DNA of 62,000 bases, from assembly GCA_014529385.2 (NCBI GenBank), contig CM043968.1, positions 30,705,513 to 30,767,512 on the forward strand, in the 5' to 3' direction. The stretch comes from Adiantum capillus-veneris. Taxonomy: Eukaryota > Streptophyta > Polypodiopsida > Polypodiales > Pteridaceae. The notes beneath the pieces were generated by a model. The model ran no database searches. It saw only the letters and a program-made list of their open reading frames with translations, and was not told the origin of the DNA. Shown here one piece after another: positions 10,903 through 19,814 of this stretch (its first letter is position 1; each line of letters opens with the position of its first letter). Position numbers and translations under genes: made by a program.

Positions 10903-11129
10903 TGTTGGAATTAGGGTTACAGAGAAACGCACACAGCTTGGAGAAGACGAAGGAAGCTCAAGGCACACAATAGACAGTGTGTTACTTAGTGTGCAATGGA
11001 AAGATAGATAGCCCTAGAGTGATGGACGTATATACAATGCTCGGGGGAAAAAACCTCCTAAAGAGAGAACAAATGCCCCGGCGGTCCTAGTGTGTTCACA
11101 CACATCACTACCACATGTATATGGTAACA
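10903..11129 (-). repeat. 5' LTR of the outer copia copy
   Basis: 227 bp, same family as the three other copies. The outer flank 11130-11134 is AGAGC, matching 4686-4690. Confidence 0.9.
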
Positions 11130-11134
11130 AGAGC

Positions 11135-11361
11135 ATCTGGACGCAGAGTCTGAGAGTAAGAGCCTCCCACTTCCTTGTACTTTGAGTTGCAGATTAATAC
11201 AAAAAGAAATACCGAAAGGGGCGCCAGTCTTTGGGGCCAATATCTCTAGGCACGGAACTCCGTTGGGCTAGTGTCGAATTAATTGTGAACTGTGAACTGT
11301 TTTGAAGTGAATTCTTGTGGTGTCGCGGTAGAATCTCGACTTGGAGTGTCCAAGTCTGTTA
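11135..11361 (+). repeat. Right part of the LTR split by the copia composite
   Basis: Continues the LTR that stops at 4690. It contains the conserved motif at 11203-11240 and ends just before a sequence resembling the initiator tRNA-Met primer site (TAGTATCAGAGC, 11362-11373). This suggests a 5' LTR of a plus-strand Ty3 element. It resembles the solo LTR near 18000-18270 (TTGTACTTTGA before the motif). Confidence 0.55.
11203..11240 (+). promoter_or_regulatory. Conserved LTR motif, copy 2
   Basis: AAAGAAATACCG then AAAGGGGCGCC and TTGGGGCCAA. Here AATACAAAAAG replaces the upstream AATAAA. Confidence 0.65.
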
Positions 11362-11639
11362 TAGTATCAGAGCTTTGAAGAGTTTGCACTAATCCGCTAA
11401 TCCCCAAAAAGTTTTTTTCTCTCTTGTGTTTTTGGTTGTATTGGCAGCCCTTCCGTGTATACCCCTCCCACTCTTGGAACAGTAGGCTTGCCATTGCGCA
11501 TAGAGCCGTGCGCCTTGAGCGTCAGAAAATAGCAACCAATTGTATACCGGGTGTTGCATGCAGGGTGCACCGACGAGGGGGTACATAGTCTCTGGAAGAT
11601 TAGTTTGCGACCTTCCTTGAACCAAGAGGAGATCCTTGC

Positions 11640-12982
11640 ATGGTCAAGACTCGTAGCTGTATGGATACCTCCTCCAATCAAGAAGGCGAGCAAGTGCCAC
11701 CTATGGATCCTCCTAGCCCTCCCCCCACCCCTCCTCCTTCGCCACCAAATCCCATGGATGCTATGATGCGGATGATGATGGAGTTGATGATGCGGCAAGA
11801 AGAGACACGTCGACTAGAGCGGGTGGAAGCAGCGGAGTGTGAGCAGCGCGGATTGGCAGCCGAAGCCGAGGCTCGTAGACGGGAGCACGAGGAAGCGGCG
11901 GAACGAGAAGAACGTCGCTTGGCGGCCGAGGATGAGACGCGTTGGCAAGAAAGGGCAACCATGCTTGATCTCATCATCACCTTGGCGGTGCGATCCGATA
12001 CCTCTCCTTTCAGAGCCCGATTATGAAAAGCTTGCCAAGACCATTGCGGAGGCAACTGTTGCTACACGGACGACCAATGATCCAATTCTCGAAAAGATCA
12101 CATTTAGTAAGTATGACAGTAAGATGGATGCTATTGTCATTTACTCTTGGTTGCATGAAAAAGTCTGAAAATAACAAAGTTCTCTTGGCTTGCATGCATC
12201 TCACGGGTGATGCCATCACTTGGAAGGATGAGTGATGGAGAAGAAGCAAGAAGCCCACATGGCTGCCCATTCCGAGTCTCTTCTCGTTCCCCCTCTCGAG
12301 CTTAGTTGGGAGGAGTTTGAGGAGGATCTAAAGTCTCGCTTCTTACCTCCACAATACTTGAAGCAATTGAAAGAGGATTTTCGGGCTTTGTCTTAACAAG
12401 GTAGACCTGTGATTTTGTATGCTAACTGTGTATTGCGGAAATTAGATCAGGAAAGGTTAGAGGCTTTTCTCTTTGGATTGGACCACTTGATCAAGTTTGA
12501 TGTGGAAGCGGGTGATCCAAATACATTGCAAGATGCTATACGCTTGGCTCAACTCCAAGGAGCACAACAAGGGTAAGCTCAAGACTGCCTTAGGTAATGG
12601 TAACTCTTCCTCTCATGACTCGTCTAAGGGCAAGGATTCTAATGGGAATGGTAACCATGAGAAGAACTCTCTCAGTTCTTCTTCTCAATCTAATTCTCCA
12701 TCTCAATCTCAATCTAAGGGCGGTAAATCTAAGGTTAAGGGTAAAGGAAAATCTGATAAACCTCAACTCACACTTGGCGAAAAGATTGCTCAAGGAGTTT
12801 TAGGTGGTCAATTTAGTGAGGAAGAGCAGGCATTGTATACAAAAGAACATAGGTGTTTACATTGTTCATCCGTAGGTCACATGACAAAAGCTTGTCCTAA
12901 GAAAGAATCTAACAAGGAAACCTCTATTGCGTCAACTTCTCATGCTACCTCTCAAGTGAACGCTATGAGTGTGGTAGAGTAA
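11640..12982 (+). pseudogene. Ty3 gag with coiled coil and zinc knuckle
   Basis: The frame from 11640 starts MVKTRSCMDTSSNQ, then a proline-rich stretch (PPSPPPTPPPSPP) and a highly charged Arg/Glu/Ala helix of about 90 residues that should form a coiled coil. A frame break near 12010 is followed by EPDYEKLAKTIAEAT, then a stop after HEKV and another after ITWKDE. The retrotransposon gag core (LSWEEFEEDLKSRFLPPQYL) is readable near 12310-12360. The last frame (12497-12982) has a Ser/Asn/Lys-rich linker and the knuckle CLHCSSVGHMTKAC. At least three lesions make it non-functional. Confidence 0.8.
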
Positions 12983-13004
12983 GAAACGAAGCAGGAGGGG
13001 ATTT

Positions 13005-13580
13005 TTGAAGATGATGAAACTCATAAAATGTTATGGACATGTGAATGATCAAATGGTCATTGTGTTGTTTGATTCCGGAAGTTCTCATGATGTCATAAGT
13101 GAATCTCTTGTGAAACGTGCACGTCTTCGGACTTCTCCCATCCCCACCCTCCCGGTGCAAGGGTTCTTTGAAGGCATGGAGGCTTCGATCTTTCAAGAAT
13201 GTGATGATGTCAAGTTGATCATTCAACAAACCCAATTTACTCGTCGTTTTGTAGTCTCTAAACTTGTAGTATATGATATCATTTTGGGCATTAAGTGGTT
13301 TTGCATGTTCAAGCCCATTATCGATTGGGATAAGCTCACGTTTCTCATCAAAGATAATGTGTCGCAACCCGTCCTCATTCGAGGCGAGCGGTATTCCCTC
13401 TCACAGGGAGCTATGTGGAGGAGCCCAAGAGGCGGTCATCTTTGTCAACCCCTCAGAGGTATAGTAATGGGTTTGTCAAATTCAATTCATGTTTTTCCTA
13501 GGATCATCATTCCCCTCCACACTATCTCCATCGACCTATGGACATTGTCTCTGACCAATTGCAATACGAGGAACACGTAG
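13005..13580 (+). pseudogene. Ty3 protease (retropepsin-like) fragment
   Basis: An open frame of 191 codons containing VLFDSGSSHDVISESL, the D-S-G active-site loop of a retropepsin, then VYDIILGIKWF, matching the conserved ILG hydrophobic motif. In Ty3 pol the protease releases gag and polymerase products. The frame stays open but degrades after KLTFLIKDNV, and the following reverse transcriptase is almost wholly deleted. Confidence 0.8.
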
Positions 13581-13639
13581 GTTAAAAAAAATTCTCCATC
13601 GGATAAAGAGAAGCCAAAACCAGGTGATTACTCATTTTA

Positions 13640-14030
13640 CTAGTTCTCTTTGTTCGTAAGAAATCAAACTCATTTCAGTTTTGTGTGGAATTCAGAGCAC
13701 TCAAGTCAAGGATAGTCAAATCTGGAAGCCGAGACCTCACATGGCCGTTTCTTTGGAGCGTCTACAGGAGGCATATCGAGTTTCCACAGTGGACATGACG
13801 AGTTGCCGCCATAAGGGTGGACTTCCAAAGAGCAATCCAAAAGAAGAACCACCAGAGATTGTTGTCATCAAGTCGAAGCGTTTTCGAATGCTTCCATTTG
13901 AGTTTGACAATAAGAAGGAAGCAAAGCAACATTTCCTCAAATTCAAGGATTGAGGGACACATGCAGATGCTTGGGTGGACGATGACTTTTTCATCCATTT
14001 TCTAGCCTCATACAAGGAAGCCATGTAGAT
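13640..14030 (+). pseudogene. Ty3 pol remnant: trace of RT joined to chromodomain tail
   Basis: A short piece, KKSNSFQFCVEFRAL, near 13655-13700 resembles the start of the Ty3 RT core. It is followed directly by sequence like the element's C-terminal tail, with LKFKD, a stop, then THADAWVDDDFFIHFLASYKEAM near 13940-14027. The intervening polymerase, RNase H and integrase are deleted. The assignment rests on short motifs. Confidence 0.5.
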
Positions 14031-14050
14031 CGGTACCCATACCTCACCTT

Positions 14051-14560
14051 AAGCAGGAGGGGATGTCATGTGCACATGGCTTTGTGTGCCATGTGGACAT
14101 GCTTCATCGACTTCTAGAGCCAATTTTTCCCTTCTTCTTAGATAGGGATGTCTAGAATCCTAGGAGGATTAGTTCCGGCAATTTTGTGAGCCTGTTTGCA
14201 GGACCTGCATGTGCAGATAAATCCATTAGCTTAGGTTTTCCAGTTTTGGAACCCTCTTGCATAAATGGTTTGTATACGCGTTTTGACAGATGTTATTTCA
14301 CTACGGTGGGCATCTGGCAAGACGAGCATGTAGTTGTAGGTCAGAGGAATCCGACGTGCCAGACCCTGCGTCGATCGGATTCGTGGGTGGGCGGATGTGC
14401 GACAGTTGCACCCAGATTTGGACCCCCTAAACCTATTTTTAAAATGAATCATTTTATGATTTATTTGTTGGAAAAGCTAGTGGACAATTGCCCTACCCAA
14501 GCCTAATAAAATTTATAAGGCCTATACCTCAACTATGAAGGGAGCAGGAGAGCTCCCATT
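14051..14560 (+). repeat. Polypurine tract and start of a 3' LTR
   Basis: AAGCAGGAGGGGA (14051-14063) is a typical polypurine tract, followed by TGTCATGTGCACATGG, an LTR-like start. An AATAAA lies near 14506. The right end is not clear; this LTR lacks the conserved AAAGAAATACCG motif, so it may be truncated or unrelated to 11135-11361. Confidence 0.5.
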
Positions 14561-14757
14561 ATCAAGCCAAGTTGCAGATTGCAAGAGCACCAGAAAATTG
14601 CCAGGCTTTTGGGGAACAAATCAGCCTCAGCGTTTTTGCCGCCCTTCAGTCCCCGTTTTCAGATTTCAGCCCTAGCGCCGGCAGCCTGCAAAAGATCAGC
14701 CAGCGTTTTTCCAGCCCATTCCGTCGCCGCAACGTGGCTCGACTCTGTCTTCGCGTA

Positions 14758-15046
14758 GTCCAATTGCGGTCCGGTACTTCGGCAGCCCATCGAGCTCTCC
14801 CATCGGCCATTCCCTCTCCGGCATCGAGTGCTCACGTTGCTGCCCATCATCGCCGTCACTGCGTTTTCAGACCTGCATTACGTGAGAGATCTGTTGTGTC
14901 CAGTTGCGGTCTGGTACTTCGGCAGCCCATCGAGCTCTCCCATCGGCCATTCCCTCTCCGGCATGGAGTGCTCACATTGCTGCCCATCATCGGCGTCATC
15001 AAGATCTGTGTTTTCAGCCCTACATTACGTGAGAGATCTGCGTTTT
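14758..15046 (+). repeat. Tandem duplication, period about 140 bp
   Basis: The block GGTACTTCGGCAGCCCATCG...ACGTGAGAGATCTG occurs twice, about 140 bp apart, with a small insertion in the second copy. The frames through it show no recognisable protein. Confidence 0.8.
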
Positions 15047-15157
15047 TGCAGCCAGCATTCAGCCCTTCATTTCTCTCACATCGGGAATGCAAATCAGCCC
15101 CAAATCTACCCTTGGTGGCCATCCGCAATACCACATCGAGAAGGATCCAAGGTGCCT

Positions 15158-15589
15158 TGTCACGTTTGTGACTTAACTACATTACAATACTTACTCGTTG
15201 ATGCAGATACGCGAAGTGCCATGCCAAGGAGGACCCCTACGCTTGGATGGTTGCGACTCTTCGCTCAAAGGACATGCCTCTTCGCCAAAAGCCACACTCC
15301 TTCGACGATTGGTCACACCCCTTCGCTCTACGGGTGCGACTCTTTGCCCAATGGTTGCAGCTCTTCGTCGAAAGGATGTGTCTTTACGTCTAAAGTCATG
15401 TCTCTTCACCAAGAGACGTGTCTTTTCATTTGTGTCTATTCGTCTCCTATATAAGGAGCCCTTGTATCACACATTCAATCAATCAAACACAGAGTCTTCT
15501 TAAGTCTTTCTTTGAGTTCAGTTCAGTTTCTTAATTCTTAATCATGAGTTTAAGTACTTAATAGAGGATTAGTACCTAGAATCCTCACA
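15158..15589 (+). repeat. 5' LTR (432 bp) with about 21-bp degenerate repeats
   Basis: The upstream part contains roughly nine degenerate units of about 21 bp, each starting like CTCTTCG, from about 15250 to 15440. A TATATAA box at 15448-15454 follows. It has 15 extra bases relative to the 3' LTR near 15216-15230. Confidence 0.85.
15448..15454 (+). promoter_or_regulatory. TATA box of the LTR
   Basis: TATATAA in CCTATATAAGGAG, just after the repeat array and about 140 bp before the LTR end; the same box is at 18747-18753 in the 3' LTR. Confidence 0.65.
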
Positions 15590-15590
15590 G

Positions 15591-15602
15591 TGGTATCAGA
15601 GC
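15591..15602 (+). promoter_or_regulatory. Primer-binding site
   Basis: TGGTATCAGAGC one base after the 5' LTR; initiator tRNA-Met type. Confidence 0.9.
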
Positions 15603-16169
15603 AAATTTTTTCCCGGGACCCGAAGGTTGTGAGCCTCTCACCCTCGCCGCTACCCTTTCCCCCCCCCTTCCCGGAGTTGTATGGAAGAAGGAGAACGAAT
15701 GAAATCCCCAAGATTTTTCTCTCTTTTCCCCCCGCACATGTGTTAAATTACCACTTTCGGGTAACACTAGTGTAATGCAAGATGCTCTCTTAAAGTCTCG
15801 GAGGTTCAACATGGCATTGATGGCGGTGCCCTGTCCCGTGTGACGCATGGAGGTACTCAAACTAGCCCCCCCATGTCCCTTTTACCCTCTAGGAGCCTCT
15901 CCAAGTGATGCAACCCTTCGAAAGGACACAACTTTTAAAACATGCCCTTTCACATGGAAATGACCTTTTTCTTTAAAAAAAAGTGACCCTGGACTTTTTA
16001 AAAAAAACCTAACCATTGGGCACCCTCTCCTACCTCAAAAAACGGAAAAAAATAAAAATAAAAAATTTTCAGCCCCCCTCTTTGACGCGCGAGCATATCA
16101 GCCCCTCCCCTCTTCGATTGCGCGCAAGAAACCAACCTCCCTTCCCTTCCTTGGGTGCGCCTCATCCCC

Positions 16170-16171
16170 CG

Positions 16172-16211
<40 letters not shown>

Positions 16212-16232
16212 CTCCCCCCCCCCCCCCCCCCC
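16170..16232 (+). repeat. Poly-C tract
   Basis: Nearly pure C with three T interruptions. Length in the assembly may be unreliable. Confidence 0.9.
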
Positions 16233-16394
16233 CTTGCGCGTGATGTGGGCTCGCAGTGTGCTCTGGAAGGCGGATTTGCATGGCTGTCCAGAAATTACAG
16301 CAGCAAAATACTTTAATTTTCAGCACCGAATGATCTTCTTCTTCGCCACTTTTACCTCCCAAGAGTGATGGTTATCAATCTCCCTTTCTAATGC

Positions 16395-17537
16395 TTGAGT
16401 ACTACATGCTTTTTCAGCCCCCTCTGTGGTGAACAGTTTTCATTCCCCTCAACAAGAAGGAACCCCTTTCATTGGCGTCCGAGCAAAGCCTTCCTTTTCA
16501 TTAATGGTTCATGCTCGAGTATGGACTCTCACCTCTCATTGTGGAAGCATCGGGTAGCCGCCTTGGAACAAGACATCTCCTCACTTACAGTGAAATTGGA
16601 GGCTCTCCGGCAACAATTGCAACAACCTTTTGGTATCAAACAGTTTTCGACGGTTTCTCAGCAATCTATGTCTCACCCTCAGCATGTTTCTTCAGAGACA
16701 ACCCAACACAAACTCACTTTGCTTCAGCAACAACATGCTCAGAAGCAACATTCTTTGCAGCATGACTGTTATAACAAGCCTCAACCTCAAAATGATCATC
16801 GGCAAAAGCAGCAACATGAAGCTTTCAAAAGATCTCCCCTTGAAGAGCATTCAACCTCTTCGAAGTGGGCTCACATAGTGGCACATATTTCCGACCCTAG
16901 TCAAGTACTCGGTCGTGAATGCCGCAACGCTGGACAAGTTCCCCCTTGCGAGCCATGCCATGCTCCTCTTACTCTGGAAGCCTCAATACCCGCTGATAAA
17001 GCTGAAGATTCAAGAGATTTTGGTTCATGTGTGGCATCCCAAACGCACACAACTTCTTTGGTTGTGGTCCAGGCAAAAACAACAGCCTCGTCACCGCCCT
17101 TGCAGAATGAAGTCTTTGTTTCTGATGAGATAACTGATGCTGTGGTGAATGATAATTCTTCAAACTTGAAGATACCAATTCTTACCTTCAATGATATAAA
17201 GGATAAAACGGATACAAAATCTTGCAGCACGACTTCAGTTGCTGCAATTGAATATTTGGACACAACTTGTTTCACAGATAAACCTTTACAGATGGACGTA
17301 CCTCCAAACACTACTATGTCTCAGTCTACAACATCCCTTCAAGAGGATTTTACTGTTCCAAACAAACCAATGGAATACCTTACAAATTTCCAACCAGTGG
17401 TCATCACTCAACAGAAAACGCAAGTCAGTTTACCAATTTCACTCGAAGCAGATACAGATTCAATCTTTTATTGGACAAAGCTCGAAGTTACAAATGACTT
17501 TGACAAAAGCACTAATCAAGTTGCAGATGTGATGTAA
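16395..17537 (+). CDS. Unrecognised 380-residue ORF inside the 15158-18888 element
   Basis: I do not recognise this protein. Residues around 50-75 (LWKHRVAALEQDISSLTVKL) form a likely short coiled coil, followed by a Gln/His-rich segment and a Ser/Thr-rich acidic C-terminal half. No zinc knuckle, protease or polymerase motif is present. The methionine at about residue 43 (MDSHLSLWKH) is an alternative start just before the coiled coil. The frame is open for 380 codons in an element of low LTR divergence, which suggests either constraint or simply youth. After its stop lies a solo LTR; beyond it, near 18296, a frame reading MRQVADMI resembles the QVADVM at the ORF's end, so the original frame may have been longer. 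It could be a divergent gag or a captured host fragment. Confidence 0.5.
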   Translation: MSTTCFFSPLCGEQFSFPSTRRNPFHWRPSKAFLFINGSCSSMDSHLSLWKHRVAALEQDISSLTVKLEALRQQLQQPFGIKQFSTVSQQSMSHPQHVSSETTQHKLTLLQQQHAQKQHSLQHDCYNKPQPQNDHRQKQQHEAFKRSPLEEHSTSSKWAHIVAHISDPSQVLGRECRNAGQVPPCEPCHAPLTLEASIPADKAEDSRDFGSCVASQTHTTSLVVVQAKTTASSPPLQNEVFVSDEITDAVVNDNSSNLKIPILTFNDIKDKTDTKSCSTTSVAAIEYLDTTCFTDKPLQMDVPPNTTMSQSTTSLQEDFTVPNKPMEYLTNFQPVVITQQKTQVSLPISLEADTDSIFYWTKLEVTNDFDKSTNQVADVM

Positions 17538-17602
17538 CAAATTGTTGACGTGTCAAAGCCCTGAAGAAGGAAGCCAACTTGCAGATGTCGGCCGAGGGGC
17601 CT

Positions 17603-17806
17603 AAACCCTAATTTCTGCCAGAAACCCTAACTGCTGAAACCCTAATTCTGGAAACCCTAACCCTAAAACCTGCAAACCCTAATTTCTGCCAAAAACCCTA
17701 ACTGCTGAAACCCTAATTCTGGAAACCCTAACCCTAAAACCTGCAAACCCTAATTCTGCTGCTAGAAACCCTAAAACTGCAGGAACCCTAACCCTAACCC
17801 TAAGGA
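17603..17806 (+). repeat. Telomere-like CCCTAA array with about 75-bp higher-order period
   Basis: About 18 CCCTAA units, mostly as AAACCCTAA, separated by short spacers such as TTCTGCC and TGCTGA. A block of about 75 bp (ATTTCTGCC...AAAACCTGCA) is repeated twice. It matches the plant telomere unit and the promoter telo-box, but the spacers rule out a true telomere. Confidence 0.85.
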
Positions 17807-18094
17807 CAGATTTCTGCGTTTTGCGCTGGCTGATGACGTGGCAGGCTGTACGGATTTCCGTGATTTACGCTGGCAGCTTTTGGCATTGCTTTTTGGACCA
17901 GAAGCTTTTGAGTTTGAAAGTTTTTCATGTAAACTACTTTTTGGACCAGAAGCTTTTGAGTTTGAAAGCTTTTCATGTAAACTGCTTTTCAGGCCAAGGG
18001 TCTTTAAATATGAGGCTAGGGCTCATTCTCTGGCATGCTTCAGTACGAAGGTGTAGAGTCTGGAGTACCGGCTTGTACTTTGATGATGCAATAT

Positions 18095-18132
18095 AAAGAA
18101 ATACCGAAAGGGGCGCCAAGGTTTGGGGCCAA
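18095..18132 (+). promoter_or_regulatory. Conserved LTR motif, copy 3
   Basis: AAAGAAATACCG, AAAGGGGCGCC, then TTTGGGGCCAAT; preceded by ATATAAAG. Confidence 0.65.
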
Positions 18133-18471
18133 TACTCTCTGGGGTGGAATTCCGCCACTCCGTGTCGCGTGTCGTCTCTCTCTCTCTCTCTCAGTTCAGT
18201 TGTTATTGAAGTGCTAAAAGTCTGTTCAGTCTGTTCTTTTCTATTGGCACGTTGTGCCCGCCTTGTGACATGTGATACTGATACTTTTGAAAAAGATGAG
18301 ACAAGTTGCAGATATGATTAGTTTTGAGTTTGGCAAAATAGTCATGATCAATAACAGTGCCATGACGTGGGAATTAACAAAAAGAGCTTTGGATGCAGAA
18401 GCACAACAACAATACATTTCCTCCTAAAAGTTTCTACAACTACCCTGAGTTTTATTTTAAGAGGGAGGGAA

Positions 18472-18888
18472 TGTCACGTTTGTGACTTAACTACATTACA
18501 ATACTTACTCGTTGATGCAGATACGCGAAGGACCCCTACGTTTGGATGGTTGCGACTCTTCGCTCAAAGGACATGCCTCTTCGCCAAAAGCCACACTCCT
18601 TCGACGACTGGTCACACCCCTTCGCTCTACGGGTGCGACTCTTCGCCCAATGGTTGCAGCTCTTCGTTGATAGGATGTGTCTTTACGTCTAAAGTCATGT
18701 CTCTTCACCAAGAGACGTGTCTTTTCATTTGTGTCTATTCGTCTCCTATATAAGGAGCCCTTGTATCACACATTCAATCAATCAAACACAGAGTCTTCTT
18801 AAGTCTTTCTTTGAGTTCAGTTCAGTTTCTTAATTCTTAATCATGAGTTTAAGTACTTAATAGAGGATTAGTACCTAGAATCCTTACA
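18472..18888 (+). repeat. 3' LTR (417 bp)
   Basis: Partner of 15158-15589, with the same 21-bp repeat array and TATA box. Preceded by the purine tract GAGGGAGGGA and followed by the target duplication TGCCT. Confidence 0.9.
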
Positions 18889-18893
18889 TGCCT

Positions 18894-19297
18894 CTTCCTG
18901 AGGAGTTACCGCGGTGATTTGTCCTCATCAAGTCAGTAGAGTGTGCATTGAGATATTGCATTGTGTATACATTCCATTTACGCAATCTAAAGCAAATACC
19001 ACATTGGTAACAGTGTGGGGGGCCCTTGAGAGGGTTGGTTGGGACCCCGTCGGGTGTCGCTCTTCTCTTTTATCTCTTTCTCTCTCCCTCTACACGTCTC
19101 TATTGCATTCTCTCAGCCCCCCTCTTTAGGGGGAAGTAAAAAGAACCATCATTCAAGCACAGAGCATTCACTAACGCAAGGAAAGAAATGTACAACTAGA
19201 TCTTCACCATATTCAATTCCGCTACACCTGACATCCCTGTTCCCATTCTAGCTTCCTGTTCCAAATTCCTGTTTTGTGTTTTAGACGTCAGTATCTT
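18894..19297. other. Spacer between two elements
   Basis: Contains a CT-rich stretch near 19063-19095 and no recognisable coding or RNA gene. It ends with the probable target copy ATCTT (19293-19297). Confidence 0.5.
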
Positions 19298-19437
19298 TAT
19301 AACCGGCCCGTACAATGTAGAGGGCGGTACTATTTCAATTACCTGTTAACTTTACACAGAGCACTGAGAAGGGAAGAGAACACAGTTGCGTCCAACGACT
19401 AGAATGTCATTGCGCACACGAGACCGACACCCTGTAG

Positions 19438-19475
19438 GCCCCAATGACTGGCGCCCCTTTCGGTATTTCTTTATT
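19438..19475 (-). promoter_or_regulatory. Conserved LTR motif, copy 4
   Basis: Minus strand AATAAAGAAATACCG, AAAGGGGCGCC, then GGGGCC. Confidence 0.65.
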
Positions 19476-19776
19476 CAAATTAAGGTAGACGATCCGACCA
19501 CTTAGCACAAGCTTTCACAAAGCTGTCCAAACCTGGCGAGGGCTGAAAACGCAGGTTTTCGACTAGATTTCTATAGCATAACGACGCAAAAACCCTTGTA
19601 GGTCAAAAACACCTGTCTAGGACGGATTCCCTCGATATCTGGAAGCTTTTTGGTGAGCTATCACAGAAATTCAGCGGGCTGTAATTCTCTGTTTTTCACT
19701 GTCGGGAGCCCAAAAGCCTGTACACGCATCCCAAGGCTCTCACGAGGCTCCCCCGATGTTCCCTTGGAGTTTAGGT

Positions 19777-19814
19777 GCCAAAGACTGGCGCCCCTTTCGG
19801 TATTTCTTTATTCA
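19777..19814 (-). promoter_or_regulatory. Conserved LTR motif, copy 5 (in the duplicated block)
   Basis: Same as copy 4, 337 bp away, so it results from the local duplication rather than independent sharing. Confidence 0.6.

Larger units (their letters stand above)
4691..11129 (-). mobile_element. Composite of two copia copies: self-nested insertion with internal inversion
   Basis: Four near-identical 227-bp LTRs belong to one family: 4691-4917, 5637-5863 and 10903-11129 (minus) and 7620-7846 (plus). The whole unit is flanked by AGAGC at 4686-4690 and 11130-11134, marking one outer integration. Inside it, a second copy is bounded by TTTCG (7615-7619) and the complement of TTTCA (5632-5636), both at the same protease site (TGGTATTTC / ACAGTGG). 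Those two ends now face the wrong way because about 2.1 kb between roughly 7488 and 9577 is inverted. At both breakpoints the reading continues correctly if that segment is flipped. The outer copy lost integrase C-terminus to RNase H; the inner copy lost protease to integrase. Confidence 0.85.
17543..18275 (+). repeat. Solo LTR inserted in the 15158-18888 element
   Basis: Contains the conserved motif at 18095-18132, a CT-rich tract at 18175-18191, and upstream similarity to the LTR at 4575-4690/11135-11361. The flanks at 17517 and 18300 share CAAGTTGCAGAT, so the insertion has split the host element's interior. Edges are approximate and no clean 5-bp duplication was found. Confidence 0.5.
15158..18888 (+). 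mobile_element. Young LTR element with a non-standard ORF and no polymerase
   Basis: LTRs at 15158-15589 and 18472-18888 begin TGTCACG and end TTACA/TCACA. They are flanked by a perfect 5-bp target duplication TGCCT (15153-15157, 18889-18893). By eye they differ at about six positions plus one 15-bp indel, so insertion was fairly recent. The primer site is at 15591-15602 and a purine tract (GAGGGAGGGA) precedes the 3' LTR. The interior encodes one 380-residue ORF and lacks any RT, RNase H or integrase motif, so the element would need proteins in trans. A solo LTR sits in the interior at about 17543-18275. Confidence 0.85.

Noticed and set aside
4691-11129. Four LTRs as separate independent insertions or solo LTRs
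   Set aside because: Only two sets of target duplications exist, and primer sites and polypurine tracts pair the LTRs into two nested copies.
11678-12055. Arg/Ser-rich 125-codon minus-strand frame
   Set aside because: Antisense of the gag coiled-coil region, which is strongly biased in composition.
14572-15454. Two overlapping long plus-strand frames (about 200 codons each)
   Set aside because: They run through the 140-bp tandem duplication and into an LTR; no protein motif was found.
17603-17806. True telomere or chromosome end
   Set aside because: Units are separated by spacers, and the array lies inside an LTR within another element.
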